Positions 19,018 to 27,131 of a DNA stretch of 64,000 nt are shown here, piece after piece (position 1 is the stretch's first letter; each line of letters starts with the position of its first letter). Origin of the DNA: Rhodomicrobium sp. (GTDB lineage: Bacteria > Pseudomonadota > Alphaproteobacteria > Rhizobiales > HXMU1428-3); contig BQJK01000001.1 in NCBI GenBank assembly GCA_021604665.1, forward strand, positions 806,001 to 870,000. Reading direction: 5' to 3'. Below the pieces are notes generated by a model that did no database searches, was not told the origin of the DNA, and was given only the letters and a program-made list of their open reading frames with translations. The translations under genes and the position numbers were made by a program.

Positions 19018-19653
19018 TTAAACAAGCCGGCGCACTGCCTGCCTGATATGGGGGAGGTAATCTGCCTCAAACCATCCATTCTGCTTGATCCAGCTATTAT
19101 TACGCCATGAAGGGTGCGGCAATGGCAGTTTTAAAGGCTTGGTATTCGCTTCCAAAAACTGCTGATAATCAGCCACCACAGAAGATAATGCACGCCGTCT
19201 ATGGTTTGGCAGGTGATAATTAATCGCATATCGCCCCACAACCAGCATCAGCTCTAATTGCGGCAGCTCCGCCATCAATTTATCATGCCAGAGACGAGGG
19301 CATTCAGGGCGCGGCGGCAAGTCAGCACCGGCTTTGGTCTGCCCTGGGAAACAAAACCCCATTGGAACAATAGCAACCAAAGAGCTGTCGTAAAACGTTT
19401 CATCGCTTAGCCCGGTCCAGTCACGCAGCCTCTCACCTGAGCGGTCTGTAAACGGGCGACCAGAAAGATGAACTTTTGTCCCTGGCGCTTGCCCGCAAAT
19501 AGCTATTTTGGCCGTTGCCGAAACCTGCAACACAGGCCGAGGCTCATGAGGTAAAGGGCGACCTTCAGGGCAATCAGCACATTTACGACAGGATTTTATC
19601 TCCTCCAACAGTCTAAAAAGGGAATTTTTATCAATGTTTTCAATGCTCACCAC
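19018..19653 (-). CDS. Uracil-DNA glycosylase superfamily protein
   Basis: 211 residues from a GTG with GAGG upstream. The fold signature of the UDG superfamily is visible: KIAICGQAPGTKVHLSGRPF (about residues 49-68) and the closing LPHPSWRNNSW (about 176-186), where the histidine of the HPS loop is the second motif. An N-terminal cysteine pair in SCRKCADCPEGRPLP may bind a metal or cluster. It resembles the small UDG-like family often seen beside housekeeping genes; activity on uracil is inferred from the fold only. The window contains a second, different UDG at 29033. Confidence 0.85.
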   Translation of the reverse strand: MVSIENIDKNSLFRLLEEIKSCRKCADCPEGRPLPHEPRPVLQVSATAKIAICGQAPGTKVHLSGRPFTDRSGERLRDWTGLSDETFYDSSLVAIVPMGFCFPGQTKAGADLPPRPECPRLWHDKLMAELPQLELMLVVGRYAINYHLPNHRRRALSSVVADYQQFLEANTKPLKLPLPHPSWRNNSWIKQNGWFEADYLPHIRQAVRRLV

Positions 19654-19680
19654 AACCTCACAATAATCTGAATTGCCAGT

Positions 19681-19872
19681 TTAACTGAAATTTGACAAAC
19701 TGCAGATTGTAAAGTGACCCATGATTTTTTCATGGATCCAATACCCGATGGCCTGACAGGGCCATGAGTAAAGCAGGCATTTTTTAGGGTCGTCTTTCAT
19801 GAATATCGGCGACCAGATAAAATGCCCAAATGTAGTGTAAGCGGCTAAATAGCTCGCTGTTATTGTCTGCAT
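19681..19872 (-). CDS. Possible DUF2061-like small membrane protein
   Basis: 63 residues. The start MQTITASYLAAYTTFGHFIW and the end CQAIGYWIHEKIMG resemble the two halves of DUF2061 proteins, where a hydrophobic N terminus is followed by a conserved Y-x-x-HEK-x-W-type motif. The hydrophobic segments are interrupted and no ribosome site is visible, so this may be a decayed copy. One arm of a 16-bp inverted repeat (19753-19768) lies inside it. Confidence 0.35.
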   Translation of the reverse strand: MQTITASYLAAYTTFGHFIWSPIFMKDDPKKCLLYSWPCQAIGYWIHEKIMGHFTICSLSNFS

Positions 19873-20017
19873 AAGACAATCTTAAAACAGCGCTCTTAAA
19901 GACCGGAGTTACCAGATTGTTCCCGATACAAACCGGTAAACTCCAAGCCTCTGAGTCCCCCCTCAGGTTGCCAAGCTACAATGCGCACATACCCCACCCG
20001 GCTCATGGCCCTGTCAG
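19753..20017. repeat. Perfect 16-bp inverted repeat, arms 233 bases apart
   Basis: CTGACAGGGCCATGAG at 19753-19768 is the exact reverse complement of CTCATGGCCCTGTCAG at 20002-20017. The enclosed DNA holds the 5' part of the DUF2061-like frame and copies of CTCTTAAAGAC. No transposase is present. Confidence 0.7.
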
Positions 20018-20081
20018 TGTCCAACCTTTTTAAAGACTGCTCTTAATGTCAGCTCTTAAAGACTAAGATGAAATGAGGCAT

Positions 20082-20453
20082 ATGATGAACATCCCAACCA
20101 AGCATTTCACAGCAAAATCACTCTCAATGCTGCCCCTAAAGCTTAGCCTTGCCCTACTCATCGCCTTCACCTCTTTAGCTGTACTAAAGCTACCCGATGC
20201 AGAGGCTGGTAAGTATAAACTCAAATGTAAAGGCCAGTATCAAGTCGTCTCCGGACAGCTGATCTCAACACCCCCGTGTGAAGAAAAATATCTAGCCCAT
20301 GTTGCCAGAACCTATGGATTTAAAGTCTCTCTAAATCAAATCCGCAACAACCCCCATAAGAAAATCATGCTCTGTCAAACCATTGGCCATGATATCCGCC
20401 TCTCTGGCATATGTTCTGGTTATGGCAATATTGGTCCCAGACCCACTTTTTAA
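20082..20453 (+). CDS. Small secreted protein, conserved alphaproteobacterial type
   Basis: About 123 residues. I prefer the ATG at 20082, which has GAGG 7 bases upstream, over the ATG at 20073. A signal peptide ends near DAEAG. The mature protein has cysteines in KLKCKGQ, TPPCEEKY, IMLCQTIGHD and SGICSGYG, probably two disulfides. The phrase KCKGQYQVVSGQLISTPPCE is of a type I recall from conserved hypothetical alphaproteobacterial proteins. The function is unknown. Confidence 0.8.
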   Translation: MMNIPTKHFTAKSLSMLPLKLSLALLIAFTSLAVLKLPDAEAGKYKLKCKGQYQVVSGQLISTPPCEEKYLAHVARTYGFKVSLNQIRNNPHKKIMLCQTIGHDIRLSGICSGYGNIGPRPTF

Positions 20454-20601
20454 AATGGTCTAGCCTTTAAGGGACGCTCTATTCCGACCTTTTCCAGGGT
20501 TGCACCCGCTATAGCAACATTTGGTGCAAAACTACGCCATAGCCAGCCCCTTTGCGCCCCGAAGGCTATAATCCCTTGCCTCTTGCAAAAGAAGCGGGAT
20601 A

Positions 20602-21078
20602 ATGCCTCACATGAGCATTCAAATCAGAAATAAAACCCAGCGCACGGCCAGGCGCGCAGTTATGGCCGCCACGCTCTGTCTGCTGCCTCTAATAAGTGCT
20701 TGCGGCGGCCTAGGCTATACCCCGCCTCCAGGCGCTAAACTTGGTGACGCTTTCCTCAGCCTCATCATCAGCACAGATGACAGAGGCCGCATGCCCCAAG
20801 GTGCAGACGTTGTGATCAGCATTGAAGATGCATCAGCGATCAACACAAAAAATGCCGTGTTAATTGGGGATGTCGTCAAACTCTCTATGGCTGACCCGGA
20901 TGTTAAGGTCAATTTCCCTATAGATCGGCACTTATTGGCAGAGTGCGGTAAAAGCAAAAACTGCCTGCTGCATGTAAAAGTCGTTAAAGATGGCTCAGTA
21001 AGGTATAAATCAACCCGTGCGCATCAATATAAGGCCGGAGAAACCAAAGCGCGCATCAGCGTTTCAAGAGGCTCTTAG
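20602..21078 (+). CDS. YbaY/YscW-like lipoprotein
   Basis: 158 residues. A lipoprotein signal peptide ends with the lipobox LISAC (cysteine near residue 33). The mature domain carries PQGADVVISIEDASAI and later VKVNFPIDRHLL, which matches the pattern of the YscW/YbaY beta-domain (D-x-S or D-A-S after a strand, then a P-F-x-L-like strand). Such lipoproteins are envelope proteins of uncertain role. The 3' end overlaps the convergent transpeptidase gene by 23 bases. Confidence 0.75.
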   Translation: MPHMSIQIRNKTQRTARRAVMAATLCLLPLISACGGLGYTPPPGAKLGDAFLSLIISTDDRGRMPQGADVVISIEDASAINTKNAVLIGDVVKLSMADPDVKVNFPIDRHLLAECGKSKNCLLHVKVVKDGSVRYKSTRAHQYKAGETKARISVSRGS

Positions 21079-22096
21079 GCAAAGTGCCCCGGCGCAACAT
21101 GCGTTTACGTAACGCAAGCCACCGCCGACATGAGGCAAGCTTTAAATTACACGCCACTTTAATTTGTGCCCCACCGCCACTTTTTTTCTGTGAAGCTTTT
21201 ACAAGGTCGCCATGCGTCTTTTCATAGCGGCTCACTAACGCCGCCACCCATTTTAAACTCTCATGCGGCCCCTCAAGCTCGCTCATCAAAGGCAGCGGTT
21301 GTAAACAATTGCCTTTAACAATACGGCTTTCCTCCCCCCCCGGTAAAAAACTCATCACCTTATAACCGTTCTCGCATACCAAAATCACCGGTAGCTGCCT
21401 GTTGCTGTTAAAATGGTCAAACACAGGTTGCATCCGCTGCCAGAAAGGCTTCCAGATATTCCCGTCATGGGTGCGCCATTTTTGCTCAGTTAGCCGAAAT
21501 GGAAATATATGCACCGGAAACACCGCCTGCCCGGCCCGCGCTGCTAATGAGACAAGCGCAAACAACTCATCCATCGGCCCATCTTCGAGTGCATAGCACC
21601 CCTTAGAGGAACAACCACCATGAATGAGCAGGTAAGACCCTGTCCGCTCTTTCAAAGCATCAAATATATTAGGAAATGAGATATTTAGCGCCCGCGGCCA
21701 TTTAGCCGAGCGCCACCCTATGTCAGCAGCCGGAATATGATAAAATCCCTCAGGGGCTTGCCGGTCTCCCTCAGCAATTTTAGGCCCAAGTTCACCTGAA
21801 TAACGGCAGATATCATAGCTACGATATAGCTTGTACTTGTCCTTGCCCTTAATCCATACCTCAAGAATTTTTTCTTCTTTAAAAAGGCGAAGATATAGAC
21901 GGGGATCATCAGGATAACCAATGCCTTTCAGCCGGCTGGCCTGAGCCGCTTCCCTCGCAGAAGGGCGCTCACTGACCCAGCTCGGGGCGACAGCAATTTC
22001 TGCTTCCTCAGCAGAAAGCACCTGAATTTGCAGCACCAAAACAAACAGCACTAACAAGACAGAAAAAAACAAAGCTGAAAGAAGTTCAAATCTCAT
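21056..22096 (-). CDS. YafK-type L,D-transpeptidase family protein
   Basis: 346 residues with an N-terminal membrane anchor or signal peptide (about residues 5-28). The YkuD catalytic motif is clear: YLLIHGGCSSKGCYALED at about 153-170, containing the conserved histidine and the nucleophilic cysteine in SKGC. YafK-like enzymes (DpaA) remove peptidoglycan-attached lipoprotein in E. coli; other members form 3-3 crosslinks. Which of these happens here cannot be told. The C terminus (about 280-346) is basic and not part of the fold. Confidence 0.9.
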   Translation of the reverse strand: MRFELLSALFFSVLLVLFVLVLQIQVLSAEEAEIAVAPSWVSERPSAREAAQASRLKGIGYPDDPRLYLRLFKEEKILEVWIKGKDKYKLYRSYDICRYSGELGPKIAEGDRQAPEGFYHIPAADIGWRSAKWPRALNISFPNIFDALKERTGSYLLIHGGCSSKGCYALEDGPMDELFALVSLAARAGQAVFPVHIFPFRLTEQKWRTHDGNIWKPFWQRMQPVFDHFNSNRQLPVILVCENGYKVMSFLPGGEESRIVKGNCLQPLPLMSELEGPHESLKWVAALVSRYEKTHGDLVKASQKKSGGGAQIKVACNLKLASCRRWLALRKRMLRRGTLPKSLLKR

Positions 22097-22457
22097 TTAT
22101 GAAGGCTTCTCAGAAAAGCCCCTTATCCATATGGAAAATTAATAAGCCATTTGAGACTATATTATCAGAGAAACAGATAATTCTTCCAACACTCACGAAG
22201 GTTTTACATTCTTTTTTCAGGTTTTTAGGAGATACTCTTACAAAGACACCGCAGCAAACGCCGTAATTAATGGCTAAGCGTACACGCGGTATGCGGCCCC
22301 ATAAGCGGGGTTTATGTAAATGGCAGCTCTAATGGTAAGCAATTTAGTCTCTATTTAAAAATTTAGACGCACCATAGAACCAACTGCCTGAAAGAATTGA
22401 CTGACAGTAGAAAATGACCTGCGTACATATGTATCGCGTTTTACGAGGGACTTTGAC
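22097..22457. other. Intergenic region between transpeptidase and small secreted gene
   Basis: About 360 bases between divergent genes. It should hold both promoters. I see no distinct operator or further gene. Confidence 0.4.
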
Positions 22458-22778
22458 ATGAAAAAACTATCCGCTGTGCTATTTTCCAGCCTTCTCGGCT
22501 TGAGCGTAATGGCGTCAAGCGCTGAAGCTGGCAACAGCCGCCACTATAATGGCACTGGCTTCATTCTTTTTGACCTGTTCGGCCAGGCACCACAGAGCAA
22601 ATATAGACGCTCTAACACCAAGGTTTACGGCTACAATAGAAAAGTCGGCTCATATTCTTATAAATATGAAGATGTGATCGACTATAATCTCTATCGCCCT
22701 TACCGTTATAACCCCATTAATGACCGCAACCCATTTGACACCCGACTCGGCGTAGATGGTGTCTATGTTGGTGATTAA
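22458..22778 (+). CDS. Small secreted Tyr/Arg-rich protein
   Basis: 106 residues. A clear signal peptide (MKKLSAVLFSSLLGLSVMAS, cleavage near AEAG) is followed by a mature part rich in Tyr, Arg and Asn with YGYNRKVGSYSYKYEDVIDY. No cysteines and no family I recognise. The start is preceded by GAGGGA. It could be an envelope or surface protein. Confidence 0.75.
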   Translation: MKKLSAVLFSSLLGLSVMASSAEAGNSRHYNGTGFILFDLFGQAPQSKYRRSNTKVYGYNRKVGSYSYKYEDVIDYNLYRPYRYNPINDRNPFDTRLGVDGVYVGD

Positions 22779-22928
22779 TCTGAGTTAATCGCAAGGGTTT
22801 TGCTATCTAGGTAAGCGCTGAGAGGCAGCTCTCTATCATCCCCCCAATCCGCTACATGGGTTCCCCGGCCCATCGCGGTAATAGAAGAGCACTGGTTAGC
22901 AAAGGCCATGAGATAAACTCAGCTATTG

Positions 22929-23047
22929 AAAAACGCCCTCATATCTCTCATGAGAACCGCTCCCCCCATAGCGGCTCTAAAGGAGGGGACCTCTTTCCCC
23001 CAGAGGAACCCTCCACATCCCAAATGAGAGTATTGGGGGCGTTTTTT
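22929..23047 (+). ncRNA. Candidate branched structured RNA element
   Basis: A complex fold is seen directly. An outer stem pairs AAAAACGCCCTCA (22929-22941) with TGGGGGCGTTTTT (23034-23046). It continues, after a 3x3 internal loop, with CTCTCAT pairing ATGAGAG. Inside are two hairpins. The first is AGAACCGCT/AGCGGCTCT (22953-22978), 8 of 9 pairs. The second is GGAGGGGACCTCT/AGAGGAACCCTCC (22982-23014), 11 pairs with a 2x2 loop. The right arm ends in six T. Because the outer arms are self-complementary, both strands fold. It may be a complex terminator, a leader or a small RNA. Confidence 0.5.
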
Positions 23048-23205
23048 AAATCTCCCCTATATTCAAAGCCCCCCCAAATTAAGCCCTTGCCCCTTGGCAC
23101 CATATTCACCGCTTTATGTGCAACATGGTAAATTTTGTTTGACTAAACACCCCCCAGTTAACAACATGGCTCTCTAAGTTCAACTGAGTTCCAAAGGGGT
23201 TCATC

Positions 23206-23505
23206 ATGGGTCGTAAACCTGCATTCATAGCACTGGCCGCCACCATCATGGCAGTCACTCTCATCACCGCCACACCGGCAGAAGCAAGATGCAAAAAATT
23301 TGGCTTCACCGTAAATGACTATGGCAAAACCGGTCCGACTAATGAAGCCAAGCGCCTGCTTGATGTTTTTATTAAAGAGTGGATGGGCAAAAATGGCGTC
23401 AAAAATTGGAGCACACGGCCTAAAACAGTGAAATGCGAGTTGTTTATTGATGTTGGTTTATTTGATGAATATACCTGCCGCGCTGACACCACAGCCTGCT
23501 GGTAG
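23206..23505 (+). CDS. Small secreted cysteine-containing protein
   Basis: 99 residues. A signal peptide ends near AEARC. The mature part contains KKFGFTVNDYGKTGPTNEAK, RLLDVFIKEWMGKNG and VKCELFIDVGLFDEYTCRAD, ending TACW; four cysteines suggest two disulfides. This resembles conserved small periplasmic proteins of alphaproteobacteria with unknown function. AAAGGGG lies 8 bases before the ATG. Confidence 0.82.
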   Translation: MGRKPAFIALAATIMAVTLITATPAEARCKKFGFTVNDYGKTGPTNEAKRLLDVFIKEWMGKNGVKNWSTRPKTVKCELFIDVGLFDEYTCRADTTACW

Positions 23506-23540
23506 GGGCACCTCAGCTCAGAGCTAAAAGCAAATTCAAA

Positions 23541-23612
23541 GAACCCGGGTTAGATCATCGGGGGGCGCCATTTACACATCTAGCGGCACCCTGTTCTAGC
23601 CCGGTTTTTTAT
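23541..23612 (+). terminator. Terminator after the 23206-23505 gene
   Basis: AACCCGGGTTAGA pairs with TCTAGCCCGGTTT with one mismatch, with an additional inner helix (GGGGCGCC/GGCACCCT, imperfect), and is followed by six T. The hairpin is longer than usual. Confidence 0.65.
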
Positions 23613-23677
23613 TGGCTTTTTGGTATAAAGAATTCCAAATCAATCAAACAAAACGGCACAAACAGCAAAAGCCCACC

Positions 23678-24616
23678 TCAGGCCCCAGCAACCCTGCTTG
23701 CCTGCACCCACCAATTAGGGGCTCCAGCACTAATCACCCTCTCAGCTGCCGCCATTTCCTCATAACTAGTGAAGAGACCAAAACATGTCGCCCCAGACCC
23801 TGTCATCCGGGCAATGGCGCAGCCCTCTTGCAATGTGAGTGCCTCCACGACCTCTTTAATCTCAGGCGCAACATCAATTGCCGCAGCGCTAAGGTCATTA
23901 GGTGCTGTATTCATATAGTCAACAACATCATCCAGCGTCTTAAAGCCACGACTAGCCAAAGTTTGCAGTTCCAAACGCCCCCTAGCCGCCATATCAGATG
24001 AAATCAGCGGCGCAGCCAATCGGCTGAAAATCTGCCCCGTTGGCACCATAACCCCCGGGTTAACAAGCAGCATAAATAACTCTGGCATATTCTGAACAGG
24101 ACTAAGCAGCTCTCCAATACCCGCCATAAACGCCGGCACAGACGGAATAGAAACCGGCACATCAGCCCCATAAAGCTTACCGCAAGTGGTGATGAAGTCA
24201 TCACTCAACTCAACCAAACCAGCCCTGTTCATCAGCCGCAACAAAGCCGCGCCATCACTTGAGCCACCGCCAAGCCCCGCCGCCACAGGAATATTTTTTT
24301 CAAGCTGAATAGCCCCAGGCCCGGCCGGCAACTCATCATGACAAGAGCGGGCCTCCATCATCACCCGGCTGGCAATTGTCTCTAAAAGATTATGCCCCTC
24401 AATTGCCGCGCCAAACGGCCCCCCAACCTGAAGGGAATAGTCAGCCCCGCTCTGAAACTCCAATTTGTCACCAAAGTCAGAGAACACAACGAGGCTCTTT
24501 AATTCATGGTAGCCATCATCCCGGCGCCCAGCCACTTCGAGAGTTAGATTGATCTTCGCTTTAGCGGTCTCAACCAATCCGCTCGCTCTCAAGTCTCTAT
24601 CTGTCTTCTCAGTCAC
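23678..24616 (-). CDS. ispE: 4-diphosphocytidyl-2-C-methyl-D-erythritol kinase
   Basis: 312 residues from the GTG at 24616, which has GAGAG 9 bases upstream; a TTG at 24637 has no ribosome site. IspE phosphorylates CDP-methylerythritol in the MEP isoprenoid pathway, ATP-dependent and cytoplasmic. GHMP-kinase motifs are visible: AKAKINLTLEVAGRRDDGYH at the N terminus, the ATP loop PVAAGLGGGSSDGAALL at about residues 94-110, and the C-terminal MTGSGATCFGLF. The gene is downstream of the TPR/LysM gene, with a terminator between them. Confidence 0.96.
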   Translation of the reverse strand: MTEKTDRDLRASGLVETAKAKINLTLEVAGRRDDGYHELKSLVVFSDFGDKLEFQSGADYSLQVGGPFGAAIEGHNLLETIASRVMMEARSCHDELPAGPGAIQLEKNIPVAAGLGGGSSDGAALLRLMNRAGLVELSDDFITTCGKLYGADVPVSIPSVPAFMAGIGELLSPVQNMPELFMLLVNPGVMVPTGQIFSRLAAPLISSDMAARGRLELQTLASRGFKTLDDVVDYMNTAPNDLSAAAIDVAPEIKEVVEALTLQEGCAIARMTGSGATCFGLFTSYEEMAAAERVISAGAPNWWVQASRVAGA

Positions 24617-24696
24617 TATCAAAGCTCTCAATAACAATCAGCATGTAACAATAGCGGGGAATTAATCTGCTCACAAAACTAAGTGCCCCATGACAT

Positions 24697-24728
24697 GAAA
24701 AAACCGGCTCGTAAATACGGGCCGGTTT
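24697..24728 (-). terminator. Rho-independent terminator of the TPR/LysM gene
   Basis: On the minus strand AAACCGGC pairs with GCCGGTTT, followed by six T. It lies about 70 bases beyond the stop at 24796. Confidence 0.85.
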
Positions 24729-24795
24729 AGTTTTAACTCATAATATCAAAAGCCTTCAAAGACTTTCAGAAAGAATTGCATCAGAACTTAAAGAA

Positions 24796-26817
24796 TCAAT
24801 CGATTGTTTTTTTCTCAATCACCGCTTTTGCCTGCTGGCGATCAGAAAGACCAAATTCCATCTTATTCTTAAGCTTCTCAAGCAAATCTTTTTCAGGCTC
24901 CAAACCCAGCACATGCTTCCATTGGAATTTAGCCTCAAGCTTGCGTCCAATCCGCCAGTAAGCATCACCCAGATGGTCATTTATCACCGGGTCATCAGGT
25001 TGTAGCGAAACAGCCTTTTCAAGGTAGGTCACAGCCTCTTTATAATGACCAAGCTGATAATGCGCCCAACCAAGGCTATCGACATAATAGCCGCTATTGG
25101 GTTTCAGCTTTACAGCCCGGCGAATAAGCTTCATCGCGGCATTCAGATTTAGCTTTTGGTCAACCCAGCTATACCCAAGATAGTTCAAAACATCAGGCCG
25201 GTTTGGGCTGAGTTTCAAAGCTTGTTTAAAATCTTTCTCAGCTTTGGGCCATTCTTTGAGCCGCTCATAGCTAATGCCGCGACCATAAAAATAGAACCAG
25301 TCAACCGGGCGCGGCCGGCCAATTGCATTAATAGCCTTGGTGTAATTATCAGCAGCAGCGCGGTAGTTTTTCTCATCTAGATAGAGTTTGCCAAGCGCGT
25401 TAAAGAGATCAATATCACGACCTGGGCGCAAACTTTCCTCAACCAATGCTTCAGGGCTTAGAGAGCCTTTAAGCTGGGCCACTGACTTTGTAATCAATAA
25501 TTTCTGACCAGGGAAAATTTTAGCAGCGTCATCACCAAGTTCCGGGTTCAGCATAAATAAATCTTTATACCGCGTGCCATCACCATAAGCAGATTGGGCC
25601 ACAGTCCACAAAGTGTCACCTTCTTTGACCGTGTAATATTGTGGCTCTTCTGATTTTTTATCAGCTTCTTCAGCGCCATCTTCCTCGGCTTTTGAAGCGG
25701 CACCCACTTTGTCATAAATGGCTTCAAGCATCGAGATAGCAGCTTTGGTATCACCATTAGAGCTAAGACTTTGTGCTCTTAAAATTTGCGAATCTAACCA
25801 TAGCGGCACGGTCTCTTTAACGTTACCAAGAAACACCATCGCCCGATCATATTTCTTGGCGCGATATAAAAGGCTACCCAGCGCATAATCAGCCGCAGAA
25901 AAATCCTTCCGCAAAAAGCGCGAAATCTGCAAGAAAATCAGCCCATCATCAACACCGCCATTTTCCGCCCGGCGATCTCCAAGGCTAAAGAAAATCTCAG
26001 CTAACCCCTCATTCGAGTTGGTCACATGAGAGCGAATAGACGCATTGGCTTTAATCTCGGCTTCCAACTTCTCAAGATCAGGATGCTTAAATCTGGATTT
26101 AGAAAAATGCTGCCCAAGAATCTTAAGCGCTGCTTTCTTTTTATCATTACGAGCTAAAAACTGCGCGTAAGACCCAACCAGCCGCACCATCTGGTGATAT
26201 TTTCTATAGAGGCGCGCAAACTCACGTTCAGCATCAGGAACCTTACCATTCACATCAGCAATCAGCGCCCGATGATATTGCTGATAATCCCGCACCCAGT
26301 CAGTATCAGACTTTTCGCGTAGTAGCGTCATCGCCTGATCATATTTGCCATTATCAGAATAAATCCAGGCTTGAGCAATCCGCCCGATCAACGCCCCAAG
26401 CGGGCCTTCATTACCAGCTGTAAAATGTGCCTGTGAATGGTCATATCGTTTATCCTTAAATTCACCAACACCACGAAACAACCGCGCAAACGGATGCGAG
26501 GGGTCAATTGCAATAAGCTTATTCGCAAGATTAGTCGCTTGCGCCCAATGCCCTGCCATTAATTCAAGGAGAAATGTTTGCTCTAGAATATGACGATTGG
26601 CAGGCTCATAATCCAAAGCTCTGCGCATATACATCGCGGCTTCAATTGTATCATGTTTGCTGCTTGCATATCGCCCGGCAAGATAACTGCCGAGAAAAGA
26701 ACTCGGCTCCGTAATCGTCTCAGACCGTTCGGCAAAAACAACACCCCCAACCAGCAAAAAGCTGCCAACGACAACTGCGGAAATGAGTGTTGCAACTGGA
26801 GATAAGAATTTTTTCAT
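24796..26817 (-). CDS. Secreted TPR protein with internal LysM domain
   Basis: 673 residues from the ATG at 26817, chosen because it begins a signal peptide (MKKFLSPVATLISAVVVGSF); the frame stays open to 26949, so the start is uncertain. The N-terminal half is a TPR/helical-repeat array (for example KLIAIDPSHPFARLFRG). A LysM domain (YTVKEGDTLWTVAQSAYGDG through FPGQKLLI) sits between the TPR blocks at about residues 395-445. The C-terminal half has classic TPRs such as PDVLNYLGYSWVDQ and VDSLGWAHYQLGHYKEAVTY. LysM binds peptidoglycan or chitin-like glycans, so it likely tethers the TPR scaffold to the cell wall. Confidence 0.88.
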   Translation of the reverse strand: MKKFLSPVATLISAVVVGSFLLVGGVVFAERSETITEPSSFLGSYLAGRYASSKHDTIEAAMYMRRALDYEPANRHILEQTFLLELMAGHWAQATNLANKLIAIDPSHPFARLFRGVGEFKDKRYDHSQAHFTAGNEGPLGALIGRIAQAWIYSDNGKYDQAMTLLREKSDTDWVRDYQQYHRALIADVNGKVPDAEREFARLYRKYHQMVRLVGSYAQFLARNDKKKAALKILGQHFSKSRFKHPDLEKLEAEIKANASIRSHVTNSNEGLAEIFFSLGDRRAENGGVDDGLIFLQISRFLRKDFSAADYALGSLLYRAKKYDRAMVFLGNVKETVPLWLDSQILRAQSLSSNGDTKAAISMLEAIYDKVGAASKAEEDGAEEADKKSEEPQYYTVKEGDTLWTVAQSAYGDGTRYKDLFMLNPELGDDAAKIFPGQKLLITKSVAQLKGSLSPEALVEESLRPGRDIDLFNALGKLYLDEKNYRAAADNYTKAINAIGRPRPVDWFYFYGRGISYERLKEWPKAEKDFKQALKLSPNRPDVLNYLGYSWVDQKLNLNAAMKLIRRAVKLKPNSGYYVDSLGWAHYQLGHYKEAVTYLEKAVSLQPDDPVINDHLGDAYWRIGRKLEAKFQWKHVLGLEPEKDLLEKLKNKMEFGLSDRQQAKAVIEKKTID

Positions 26818-27131
26818 CTGAGACAGGCAATCCATAAATTTTAGTGCGAATACAATCAGGATGGCCTTTTTTGCCCCCTGTGACAAGGGACAATCATCCA
26901 TTCTGAATGTTAGGTATAGCAGCTTATGTGGCGAAGCTATGTTATCCACTAAAAAACATTAAAACTCGCCGCCCAGAACCCGCTATTTCCCGCGCCAAAA
27001 TTGTAAGCCAAAAGCAGCAGAGCAGATCCTGTAAACAATAAAGAGAGCCAGCGCCACCCGGCCCTAACTCCCTTTATTTTCAATAATAATACCGCTTGCA
27101 TAAGCACAGCAAGGGTTAAAAAACCCGTTTG

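Noticed and set aside
22856-23131. A 91-codon open frame
   Set aside because: It runs through the branched secondary-structure element and has no protein features.
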